A stretch of DNA of 64,000 nt. Source: Pseudobutyrivibrio sp. 49. Lineage in GTDB: Bacteria; Bacillota; Clostridia; Lachnospirales; Lachnospiraceae. Below are positions 7,052 to 15,262 of this stretch, piece after piece. The stretch is from assembly GCF_900100545.1 (NCBI RefSeq), contig NZ_FNDP01000005.1, positions 1-64,000 on the forward strand. The letters are read 5' to 3'. A model generated the notes under the pieces. That model made no database searches, was not told the DNA's origin, and saw only the letters and a program-made list of their open reading frames with translations. The translations under genes and the position numbers were made by a program. Numbering within the stretch: the first letter of the stretch is position 1; the number at the start of each line of letters is the position of its first letter.

Positions 7052-9226
7052 TTAATCGTTTCCATATACCACTTTATAATACGAGTCAAAAAGTTGTTTT
7101 ATCTCTTCCTGCTCTTCCTCTGGCGCAAGCTTCAGATAATCTGACAGAAGCCCTCTATCCTTAAACTCTTTATCGGACTCCTTAATAAGTCTTGCCTTCG
7201 TCATTTCCACATCAATCCTGATTTTCTTTTCCGGCGAAGCCAGCTTGTAAATGATTCGTCTTGCCAGTATTGCTCCAGCCCAGATAACCAGTATCAAAAG
7301 CACAATGCTTAGAATTACTATTCCAATAATCTTGATTAACTGAAGCCCTTCATTCTTGTATGTTTCCTGCTGCTCTGCTCCCTCAGGAACATCTGGCAAA
7401 TCCTGCACTTCCAGCTGGATTTCATTCTCAGTTTCTGGATCTATGGTTTCATTTCTGTGCCAACTGTACATTCCTGCTGTTGAGTAGGCGCTGGTTGGTT
7501 CAAAAGGAATCCAGCCTACATTCTCAATATATGCTTCAGGCCACACATGAGCACAGTTTGCTTCTACCACATAGTTTTCCTGAATTTCAAATGGGAAACT
7601 GTATCTGTACCCGATTACAGCCCTTGCAGGTATACCAATCGACCTAAGCATCATTACCATCGATGAGGTGTAGTGCACACAATATCCCGACTCTGTCTCA
7701 AAGAGGAACCTGTCAGCAATATCTGCCATTCCTTTTGAGGTACTCATATCAGAATCTGGATTATGTCCTCCAACAGCCTTGGTGTTATAGGTATACTGGC
7801 GAAGATATATCTCAATAAGCTTTGCTCTGAGATAATCATTATCCGCTTTAGCAGTAATGTCTGAAGCAAGCTTTTCCATTCTGTCACTGACACCCTCTGT
7901 ATCACCGTAAATCTGGTACATGTCTGTCTGTTTTACATACTCCTCATATTCACTAGCATTCATCACGTCTTTCAAATCCTGATTATAAAGTGAAAGATAA
8001 TATTCGCTGGCCTCCTGATATGTCATAGGCTCTCTGTCAATGAGAGAACCTTTTGGATTCTGAAATAGCTCCACTAAAAGTGGACTTCCGTAATCAATAT
8101 CCAGATACTTTGCCTTAATCTTATAGCCTTTTCTGTGCCTATCGTCACTTCTACCCTTCTCAATAAAGCCATCCTGATTTGTTAACACCAGTGCTCCTGC
8201 TGGCGCAATTTCATCAGCTGTATCAAGGTATACATATTCCACATCCAGCTTAGAAATCTGGGAGAACATTTCAGCCTCTTCTTTATCTATGTCATTATCC
8301 TTAAGGAACTGAAGCCATTCTACCAACGCCTTTCCATCAACGCCTTTTCCACCAGCAAGATAAAGAACTCGTCTCATCTTCATCTTTTTGCCGGTCTCAG
8401 CATCCGTATATACGAAATATGGACGTTCCACAGATTCCAGAACTAGCTGCAATTTATCTGAATTAGAAATTCTACTACCAGTGGCATTGAAAGACCCGTA
8501 GCCTACTGTATATTCACTGTCTCCAATCACCGAGCACAAATAATAAGCCGTAGCATCTGCCGCATTTCCAAATACACTTTCCAGTCTTGACCAGTCGATA
8601 GGATCTCTATTCATTGGAATAAATATCAAAAAACACCCCAGCAACAGAAAGAAGTGAAATGGAAATTCCCCTTCCTTTCTTCCCCATATAATATGCTGTA
8701 TAGACGATAAGGTAAGTACCACAAGCGCCACAAACAATAGCTTATCCAAAAGCTTGTCGCCCCAAAAGGCTGTCCAGTACATACGTAAATATAAGGCTGC
8801 GCCATCAAGCACAAAGGTGCCAAATAAAATCACTTTATCTCTGAAAGGCAGGTAATCAAAAATTATTCTTACCACCACTGCTAAAAGCACAGCAATGGCT
8901 ATATCACTCCATTTTTCATTGACCTTTAAAAGGAAAAACATAAGAACCGCTGGAATCAGCGAAAATAATGGAATCGCCTTGTTTTCCACAATACCATGGA
9001 GAATAAACTCCAATACTGCATATAAGAAAAAGAACAAAATGAACGTCAAAACAAAACTACCCCTGTTAAAGTCGTAGCTATCCCCTTTTACCAGCAAAAA
9101 AATCTCCAAACAAATGGTGATTAATGCAAATACAAACAGATGAAGTTTTTTCTCAACCGCAAATAATGCAGCTACTCTCTCCTTCATCAGGATCTTCTCT
9201 GATGATAATCCAAGTATCGCCTTCAT
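7052..9226 (-). CDS. Membrane-anchored transglutaminase-like protein (TgpA type)
   Basis: The 724-residue protein has about six N-terminal membrane helices (residues ~20-210), then a large extracytoplasmic region. It contains a transglutaminase-core domain with the cysteine in GYCVHYTSSM, the histidine in NCAHVWPEAY and the WIPFEPT segment, where Glu replaces the usual Asp as in many TgpA relatives. A last membrane helix lies at ~640-665 and a cytosolic tail follows. Related proteins act as cell-surface peptidases or crosslinkers; the substrate here is unknown. The start overlaps the DUF58 gene by 74 bases and is supported by a GGAGG site ten bases upstream. Confidence 0.88.
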   Translation of the reverse strand: MKAILGLSSEKILMKERVAALFAVEKKLHLFVFALITICLEIFLLVKGDSYDFNRGSFVLTFILFFFLYAVLEFILHGIVENKAIPLFSLIPAVLMFFLLKVNEKWSDIAIAVLLAVVVRIIFDYLPFRDKVILFGTFVLDGAALYLRMYWTAFWGDKLLDKLLFVALVVLTLSSIQHIIWGRKEGEFPFHFFLLLGCFLIFIPMNRDPIDWSRLESVFGNAADATAYYLCSVIGDSEYTVGYGSFNATGSRISNSDKLQLVLESVERPYFVYTDAETGKKMKMRRVLYLAGGKGVDGKALVEWLQFLKDNDIDKEEAEMFSQISKLDVEYVYLDTADEIAPAGALVLTNQDGFIEKGRSDDRHRKGYKIKAKYLDIDYGSPLLVELFQNPKGSLIDREPMTYQEASEYYLSLYNQDLKDVMNASEYEEYVKQTDMYQIYGDTEGVSDRMEKLASDITAKADNDYLRAKLIEIYLRQYTYNTKAVGGHNPDSDMSTSKGMADIADRFLFETESGYCVHYTSSMVMMLRSIGIPARAVIGYRYSFPFEIQENYVVEANCAHVWPEAYIENVGWIPFEPTSAYSTAGMYSWHRNETIDPETENEIQLEVQDLPDVPEGAEQQETYKNEGLQLIKIIGIVILSIVLLILVIWAGAILARRIIYKLASPEKKIRIDVEMTKARLIKESDKEFKDRGLLSDYLKLAPEEEQEEIKQLFDSYYKVVYGND

Positions 9227-10223
9227 TGACTTTTGACCTCCGCTCTTCTACTAACCTTTGAATCTCTTTAAAGGATTTTGAAGAGCCATAGAAAATACCA
9301 TCTGCTACTATACTGTAAAAATCCATAAAGCTTTCACGGGAATCTACTGTAGATTCCTTAACATCACCTGATGGATAAATCAATCGGACCGGAACTCCCT
9401 GCTCACCGAAATGCCATGCCGCCGATACGACGAATTCCAGGAATATATCCCTCTTCTTTAGATACTCCAAATCTTCCCTGCTCTCAGGTGGATTGGAAGC
9501 TTCCATAAGAATCGTAACAGTCCTCTTCTCCATTTTATCTGGAGTTCTAACCATCAATTCTCCCTGTTTAGCTGACACCTTCCAGTTGATAGCATTTAGA
9601 CTATCGCCTTTATAATAAGGTCTCATATCACTTCCAGGAGTATCCTCATAAAGCCTGTTACTTTTCAGTCCAGTATTATTGATTAAGTTTTCGATATCAA
9701 GTACCTTTGCTGCCACATCTGTTATCTGTGGTCTTACAATCGCCCTGAAGTTATACTGAACATCAAGCTCCACCGTATACATATAAAATGGATCTGTCAG
9801 AGAAATTCTGTCTATACCGATATTGTAAGCCCCAGCATATTTACAGGTTATACCAGACAACAGTTCCTTCTTCTCATGATTATCCAGGGAAATCTCCTGA
9901 CCATTTTTTATCTCATAAAGGCTACATCTGTCATCCAAGGTAAACATCCCCATTCGATGAACTGGGAAAATTCCTGCATTTTCGAAAAGCACACGATATC
10001 TATGCTCCTCACCCTTGGTGACCTTATATACCTCTATCTCCTGAAAAATATTTAAGAATTTGTAATTTAATATGGTGTAAAGAATCGAAACTGGAATAAT
10101 AAGCAGCATTCCATAGAGCCATGCAAAAGAAACCGGCCCTCCATAATAGCTGGCAAAAATGATGCTCAGTACCAGCCCAATAAGATATGAAATTATCCCC
10201 CTTTTATGAATCTTAACCTTCAT
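9153..10223 (-). CDS. DUF58 domain protein
   Basis: A 356-residue protein with two N-terminal membrane helices (~8-48), a beta-rich middle and the DUF58 core. The signature YEDTPGSDMRPYYKGDSLN...INWKVSAKQGELMVR is at ~190-230. DUF58 proteins carry a von Willebrand-like fold and work with MoxR ATPases and transglutaminases in envelope-related assemblies. All three are adjacent here. Gap of 27 bases to moxR; overlap with the downstream gene. Confidence 0.9.
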   Translation of the reverse strand: MKVKIHKRGIISYLIGLVLSIIFASYYGGPVSFAWLYGMLLIIPVSILYTILNYKFLNIFQEIEVYKVTKGEEHRYRVLFENAGIFPVHRMGMFTLDDRCSLYEIKNGQEISLDNHEKKELLSGITCKYAGAYNIGIDRISLTDPFYMYTVELDVQYNFRAIVRPQITDVAAKVLDIENLINNTGLKSNRLYEDTPGSDMRPYYKGDSLNAINWKVSAKQGELMVRTPDKMEKRTVTILMEASNPPESREDLEYLKKRDIFLEFVVSAAWHFGEQGVPVRLIYPSGDVKESTVDSRESFMDFYSIVADGIFYGSSKSFKEIQRLVEERRSKVNEGDTWIIIREDPDEGESSCIICG

Positions 10224-10250
10224 TTATCCACAAAAATATTTACTACCTTG

Positions 10251-11186
10251 TTAATTAGTTGCGTCGTTGCATCTCACCTGCTCAAGAATCTTCCTTACCA
10301 GATACTCTTTAGTTGTTCGGCTAAGCCTTGCCTCGCTTGTAAGTATTATTCTGTGAGTAAGTGTAAGTGTGGCAGCCTCTGCAATATCCTCTGGAATGCA
10401 GTAGTCTCTGTCAGCCATGAATGCCAAAGCCTGTGCACAGCGAAGCATTGAAAGAAGAGCTCTTGGCGAAGCACCACAGGCAATTTCTGGATTATTTCTT
10501 GTGGCCTCTACAATCTCCACAGCATAGGTTCTAAGATTCTCTTTTATGGTGACAGCATTAACCTGGCGACGCATTTCATTAATGTCCTCACCTGTCAAAA
10601 CCGGAGTTGTATCCTGATGGAGCTGTCCCTCCAAGAATCTCTTTACCATATCCTCTGAGGCATCCTGATTTGGATAACCCACAGATAGCTTTATCATAAA
10701 ACGATCAAGCTGTGCTTCTGGAAGTGGATAAGTTCCTGCCATCTCCACAGGATTCTGGGTACCGATTACCATAAATGGTGCTGGCACAGGAATATCCTTT
10801 CCATCTATTGTGACCTGCTGCTCCTCCATTACCTGAAGTAAGGCAGATTGTGTTTTTGGGGATGTTCGATTGAGCTCATCAACAAGAACTATATTACTGA
10901 CAACAGGACCTGGCATAACCTGAAAACTTTGGTCCTTAGAATTGAAAATAGAAACACCGGTAATATCCGATGGCATGGTATCTGGAGTACATTGAATTCG
11001 TGCAAAAGAAAGTGACACCGAATCTGCTAGCGCTTTGGCAAGTGAGGTTTTTCCCACACCTGGAACATCCTCTAATAGCACATGACCTTCCGCCAGAAAA
11101 GCGGCAATCAGCTTGTCGATTACTTCTCCTTTTCCAACAATACGCTGCTCCATGCTATCCTTTAGCTTTTGCACCTTCTCATTCAT
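10251..11186 (-). CDS. MoxR-family AAA+ ATPase
   Basis: A 311-residue AAA+ protein. Walker A is DVPGVGKTSLAKALA near residue 40, Walker B IVLVDELNRT near 105, sensor I VIGTQNP near 140, and a C-terminal lid follows. MoxR proteins act as chaperone-like ATPases for partner complexes, often with DUF58 proteins, which fits the next gene. It is the first gene of a three-gene operon. A perfect TATAAT (minus strand, 11222-11227) lies upstream, but its -35 is poor. Confidence 0.93.
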   Translation of the reverse strand: MNEKVQKLKDSMEQRIVGKGEVIDKLIAAFLAEGHVLLEDVPGVGKTSLAKALADSVSLSFARIQCTPDTMPSDITGVSIFNSKDQSFQVMPGPVVSNIVLVDELNRTSPKTQSALLQVMEEQQVTIDGKDIPVPAPFMVIGTQNPVEMAGTYPLPEAQLDRFMIKLSVGYPNQDASEDMVKRFLEGQLHQDTTPVLTGEDINEMRRQVNAVTIKENLRTYAVEIVEATRNNPEIACGASPRALLSMLRCAQALAFMADRDYCIPEDIAEAATLTLTHRIILTSEARLSRTTKEYLVRKILEQVRCNDATN

Positions 11187-11369
11187 CTATATATCCTCCC
11201 TCAATACTAATTTCCCATAACATTATATTTTAATCATACACTTTCTCAGATTCTGTTCAATATCTTTTGGTCACTTTTTCGATAAATGTCCATTAAAGTC
11301 CTTCACATATAGAACAATAGAGGCTGCTGTGCTATTTTACAGTGAAAAGAATTTAATGGAGGGGAGCTT

Positions 11370-12752
11370 ATGAAAAAATATCCATTAACTGCTGCACAAA
11401 ACATGCACTATCAGTGGATTCGTAAATACGGTACACAGCAGGTCTCAGGGCTAAGTATTGTTGCTTCGCTGCAGGCCGACCTTGATTTTAATCTCTTAGA
11501 AAAATGCATTCGTATGGAAATCAAGCGATATAGCTGTATGCGAGTCCAATTCACAAGACCTGATTCCAACGGAAATATCAAACAATATATTGCTTCCTCA
11601 GATGACTATGAGATTCCACTTAGGGATCTTTCAAATATGACTATGGAAGAAGCAGATGATGTCATGCAAGCCTGGGCTTACAACACCATCGACGGAGCCG
11701 ACATTCCTATGTTTGAGATCTTTATGGTAAAGCTACCAGAGGGCTATCGTGGATTCTTCCTGCATATGGATCACAGACTTATCGATTCCTGTGGAGTAGT
11801 GGTTATGACCAACGATATCATGGCACTCTACACTCATTTCAAATTCGGTTCAGAGATGCCAGAAGAATTAGCAAATTTTGAAGATGTTCTTATAAAGGAT
11901 TTATCAAAAACCAAAAACGAAAAGCGCTTCCAAAGAGATAAAAGCTTTTGGGATGATATTTTAGATAAGCTTGGCGAACCAATTTATTCCGATATTCAGG
12001 GACCTCTAACCTTAGACAAGTCTCGCAGAAAGCATAATAACCCTAATCTTCGCTCTGCCGACATAGAGCTAAAGGATTTATTTGTAGCTGTTGAAGACTA
12101 TAAGCTGGAGCCCGCTTCAGCCAGAACCCTTTACGAGTTCTGCCAGAATCATCAGATTTCCATGACAAATCTTTTGCTTTTGGGAATGCGTACTTATCTA
12201 TCAAAAGTAAATAACGGACAGACCGATATATCCATCCAAAACTTTATTTCCAGACGTTCCACACAAGATGAATGGACCTCTGGTGGAAGCCGAACCATCA
12301 TGTTTCCTTGCCGAACAAAAATCAGTCCTAACACAGATTTTCTTTCGGCAGCTCAGGAAATACAGGATATGCAAAACCAGATATATCTTCATTCCAACTA
12401 TGACCCACAGCTGATATACGACGAGATAAAGAAGCGCTATCACACCCCAGATAACACTACCTATGAAAGCTGTTACCTTACATATCAGCCACTGACTGCA
12501 AAAATGGATAATCCATATCTGAAAGACATTCCAATGCATTCAAAGTGGTTCGCCAATGGGGCTGCCACAAAGAAGATGTATCTTACCGTTTCACATACCG
12601 AGGATGGTGGAATGAATTTCTCATATCACTATCAGACAGCGGACTTAAATGAGAAACACGTGGAATTATTCAACTACTATCTTATGAGAATCATATTCAG
12701 AGGTGTTGAGCAACCAAATCTCACAGTAGGTGAAATTATGGCAGCAGTGTAA
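11370..12752 (+). CDS. Stand-alone condensation-domain acyltransferase
   Basis: The 460-residue protein resembles an NRPS condensation domain. The catalytic stretch DHRLIDS (near residues 133-139) keeps the essential second histidine and the aspartate of HHxxxDG, but Asp replaces the first His and Ser the Gly. Late motifs such as ISRRST and the SYHYQTADL segment fit the CAT-like fold. It would transfer an acyl group from a carrier protein to an amine or hydroxyl. It is the first gene of a tight four-gene cluster and has a GGAGGGGAG ribosome site. The product is unknown. Confidence 0.8.
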   Translation: MKKYPLTAAQNMHYQWIRKYGTQQVSGLSIVASLQADLDFNLLEKCIRMEIKRYSCMRVQFTRPDSNGNIKQYIASSDDYEIPLRDLSNMTMEEADDVMQAWAYNTIDGADIPMFEIFMVKLPEGYRGFFLHMDHRLIDSCGVVVMTNDIMALYTHFKFGSEMPEELANFEDVLIKDLSKTKNEKRFQRDKSFWDDILDKLGEPIYSDIQGPLTLDKSRRKHNNPNLRSADIELKDLFVAVEDYKLEPASARTLYEFCQNHQISMTNLLLLGMRTYLSKVNNGQTDISIQNFISRRSTQDEWTSGGSRTIMFPCRTKISPNTDFLSAAQEIQDMQNQIYLHSNYDPQLIYDEIKKRYHTPDNTTYESCYLTYQPLTAKMDNPYLKDIPMHSKWFANGAATKKMYLTVSHTEDGGMNFSYHYQTADLNEKHVELFNYYLMRIIFRGVEQPNLTVGEIMAAV

Positions 12753-12764
12753 AGGAGGAAAAAT

Positions 12765-13004
12765 ATGAATATTAAATCAAAATTTTTAAATTTGGTAGCA
12801 CAGTATAGCAAACTCTCCCCTTCTGAGCTGACGGGTGAGAAAAGATTCCGAGAAGACCTGGATTTCTCTTCCCTTGATTTCATGTCCTTTTTAGGGGAAC
12901 TGGAAGATGAGTTCGATGTAGAGTTGGAGCAGGATAAAATCATACAGATTCGTACAATTGATGAAGCACTTTCCATGATTCAGGAGTTACAGGAGGTGGG
13001 CTAA
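12765..13004 (+). CDS. Acyl/peptidyl carrier protein
   Basis: A 79-residue carrier protein. The phosphopantetheine serine lies in DLDFSSLDF at about residues 29-37, where DSL-type motifs occur, and the acidic helix ELEDEFDVELEQDKI follows. It starts 12 bases after the condensation gene with an AAGGAGG site. Its TAA overlaps the ATG of the 26-codon ORF. It is presumably loaded by the downstream ligase and presented to the condensation enzyme. Confidence 0.9.
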   Translation: MNIKSKFLNLVAQYSKLSPSELTGEKRFREDLDFSSLDFMSFLGELEDEFDVELEQDKIIQIRTIDEALSMIQELQEVG

Positions 13005-13084
13005 TGAAGCTACTTAAATGGATTTGGTATAGATTTTTTGATAAGACCGGAAAAGCATTCTCTAACTTAATGGAGGTTTCATAA
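13004..13084 (+). CDS. 26-residue translationally coupled micro-ORF
   Basis: The peptide begins MKLLKWIWYRFFDKTGKAF and ends SNLMEVS. Its ATG overlaps the carrier-protein stop as TAATG, and its own stop overlaps the ligase start as TAATG. An AGGAGG lies 7 bases before the start, and its final codons carry the GGAGG used by the ligase. This exact nesting is hard to explain unless it is translated. The first twelve residues are aromatic, hydrophobic and basic, so membrane-surface or protein binding is plausible. Its place between a carrier protein and an AMP-ligase recalls small Dlt-operon peptides such as DltX by position only; I see no sequence match. It could also just couple translation. 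Confidence 0.7.
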   Translation: MKLLKWIWYRFFDKTGKAFSNLMEVS

Positions 13085-14640
13085 TGGAAAATCTTAGAAC
13101 TCTCTGGGACAATACTGCTTCCAAATTTCAGGAGCTGACTGCTGTAAGATGGCTTGATAAAAAAGCTGTCTGTGGCACTACTTATGGTAAGCTCGATGAG
13201 CGAATTAGAAATATCCGCGCAGGCCTTGCCGCAACAGGATTTTCAGAAGCCCACATCGCTATTATTGGCGAAAGCAGCCTCCAGTGGATTGCCAGCTATC
13301 TTGGTATTGTCACTGGTACTAATATAGCTGTTCCTTTAGACGCCTTACTCCCACAGGAAGACTTGATTGATCTGATTAATCGGGCTGACTGTCAGGTTCT
13401 TTTCCTTAGCCCCAAGCTTATCTCCCTTGCTGAACCTATCCTGCAGTCATGCCCTAAGATTAGTCAGATTTGGCTCCTTCAGGATTCCTATGAGCAGAAT
13501 ATTCCAAATGCTAAAATCGGTGTTCTCTCTGAGCTTATTGACCTTGGCAAAGGGAAGCCTGATGTAAATGGAGCAAAACCTGATTCTATAGCCACCATCA
13601 TCTTCACATCAGGTACTACAGGAAAAAGCAAAGGGGTTATGCTCACCCAGCGAAATCTTTTCGACAATGTAAAAAACGTGGATTATGAAGAGGCTCCTGG
13701 CTGTGTAATGATGAGTGTTCTTCCAATCCATCACGCCTACTGCCTTGTTATGGACTGGCTAAAGGGCTTTTCGTTGGGGGCTATCGTTTGTATCAATGAC
13801 TCCTTCATGCACATGGTTAGAAATATAAGTATTTTCAAACCAAAGGTAATCCTCATGGTTCCCCTTATGATTGAATCTATCTACAAAAGACTTTCAGCCA
13901 TTGAAGACCTTTCTCCAGAAATGATTTATGAAACAGTATTTGGTGGAAATCTCAAAATAATTTTTACTGGCGGAGCTCATCTGGATCCGTTTTACATTGA
14001 TGAGTTTAAGAGATATGGTATAGACATTTACGAAGGCTACGGTATGTCCGAGTGTTCCCCTGTAATCACTACTAACACTGTCGATAATCATAAGCCCGGC
14101 TCAATTGGAAAGCCCCTTCCTAATGTTGAAATAAAATTTGTGGATGGGGAAATTCTTGTAAAAGGCACAAGTGTCATGAAGGGCTATTACAAAATGCCTG
14201 AAGAAACTGCTGCTACTCTTGAAGATGGCTGGCTTCACACTGGCGATAAAGGCTACCTTGATAAGGATGGCTATCTTTTTATCAACGGTCGTGTAAAGAA
14301 TCTAATCATCATGTCCAATGGAGAAAACATATCTCCTGAGGAAATTGAAAATAAGCTGGCTCTGAGTCCGCTTATCGCAGAAGTTATTGTAACTGGAAAC
14401 AACACTGGTCTTACAGCAAACATCTATCCAGATGAGGATTATGCACAACGACAGTGTCTGAATCAAATAGATATCAACAAAGAGCTTCAGGATTATATTG
14501 ATAAATATAATAATGGCCAGCCAAGCTACCGACATATCACTAATCTGGTAGTCAGGACTGAGCCATTCATTAGAAACACTACTGGTAAAATTAAAAGAAA
14601 TGATCCATCAATTCTCCATGAAGGGCAAAACGCCGTTTAG
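13084..14640 (+). CDS. AMP-forming acyl/aminoacyl ligase (adenylation enzyme)
   Basis: A full-length 518-residue ANL-superfamily enzyme. It has the P-loop TIIFTSGTTGKSKGVML (~175-190), YEGYGMSECSP (~318), the hinge region GWLHTGDKGYLDKDGYLFINGR and a C-terminal lysine in TTGKIKRND. It activates a carboxylate with ATP and probably loads the carrier protein at 12765. The substrate cannot be read from sequence; a fatty acid is as likely as an amino acid. Its last 33 bases overlap the convergent TetR gene. Confidence 0.9.
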   Translation: MENLRTLWDNTASKFQELTAVRWLDKKAVCGTTYGKLDERIRNIRAGLAATGFSEAHIAIIGESSLQWIASYLGIVTGTNIAVPLDALLPQEDLIDLINRADCQVLFLSPKLISLAEPILQSCPKISQIWLLQDSYEQNIPNAKIGVLSELIDLGKGKPDVNGAKPDSIATIIFTSGTTGKSKGVMLTQRNLFDNVKNVDYEEAPGCVMMSVLPIHHAYCLVMDWLKGFSLGAIVCINDSFMHMVRNISIFKPKVILMVPLMIESIYKRLSAIEDLSPEMIYETVFGGNLKIIFTGGAHLDPFYIDEFKRYGIDIYEGYGMSECSPVITTNTVDNHKPGSIGKPLPNVEIKFVDGEILVKGTSVMKGYYKMPEETAATLEDGWLHTGDKGYLDKDGYLFINGRVKNLIIMSNGENISPEEIENKLALSPLIAEVIVTGNNTGLTANIYPDEDYAQRQCLNQIDINKELQDYIDKYNNGQPSYRHITNLVVRTEPFIRNTTGKIKRNDPSILHEGQNAV

Positions 14641-15183
14641 GAAAACTGTGGTCAGAATATCAGCTATTTCTTCAGCGGGAGTCTCACAGGCTTCCGCTGT
14701 CCATTTGTGTAGCACACCCAAAGTTGAGCCGATTGTGGCAGCTATCATATAAGAAAAGTGCTGTTGGTTGCCAGTGCGCACTGTTTCACTCTGACTTACA
14801 TTAGCTACATACTTGTGAAACATCATCATGGCTTTTTCCAAAAAGCGGTCACCTCTTGGGCTGTGAAGAACACTAGCCAGGAATTTGTTTTCCTTTGTGT
14901 AGTTACAGATTGCAAGAAAATAAGAATGGCAAAGCTGGTGGTCATCCTTTGGGTGAAAGCTCTCCATCAGCTGAAAAATATCTTCAATTGTCTTGTCCTC
15001 AGCCGCCGATAAAAGTGCCGGAACATTCTCATAATGATTATAAAATGTGCTTCGAACAACACCTGATTTTTTCACCACATCAGAAACAGTGATTTTTTCA
15101 AATTCCTTTTCACTGCTAAGTATAAAGAAAGAATCTATTATTGCCTCTTCAGAGGTGGTGTAGCGCTCATCTAATTCGTTCAT
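14608..15183 (-). CDS. TetR-family transcriptional regulator
   Basis: A 191-residue regulator beginning MNELDERYTTSEEAI. The HTH is ITVSDVVKKSGVVRSTFYNHYEN, followed by an all-helical ligand domain. An open frame extends 25 codons upstream, but those codons lie inside the terminator of the next gene. GGGAG before the internal ATG fixes the start at 15183. It converges on the carrier-protein cluster and overlaps its last gene, so it probably controls that cluster, which is inference. A GCAATTGC palindrome in its short leader (15201-15208) is a possible operator. Confidence 0.88.
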   Translation of the reverse strand: MNELDERYTTSEEAIIDSFFILSSEKEFEKITVSDVVKKSGVVRSTFYNHYENVPALLSAAEDKTIEDIFQLMESFHPKDDHQLCHSYFLAICNYTKENKFLASVLHSPRGDRFLEKAMMMFHKYVANVSQSETVRTGNQQHFSYMIAATIGSTLGVLHKWTAEACETPAEEIADILTTVFLNGVLPFMEN

Positions 15184-15214
15184 AACTTTCTCCCTTACGT
15201 GCAATTGCTGATAC

Positions 15215-15255
15215 AAAAAAACCACCCAGTAGGCTTGTTGCCGTAACTGGGTGGT
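15215..15255 (-). terminator. Terminator of the phosphohexomutase gene
   Basis: On the minus strand a 10-bp stem ACCACCCAGT/ACTGGGTGGT with a 15-base loop is followed by a run of Ts, starting 7 bases after the mutase stop. The TetR transcript must begin between this T-run and 15183. Confidence 0.88.
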
Positions 15256-15262
15256 CATTTTT

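Noticed and set aside
15184-15258. N-terminal extension of the TetR gene
   Set aside because: These codons lie in the terminator of the mutase gene, and the internal ATG has a good ribosome site.
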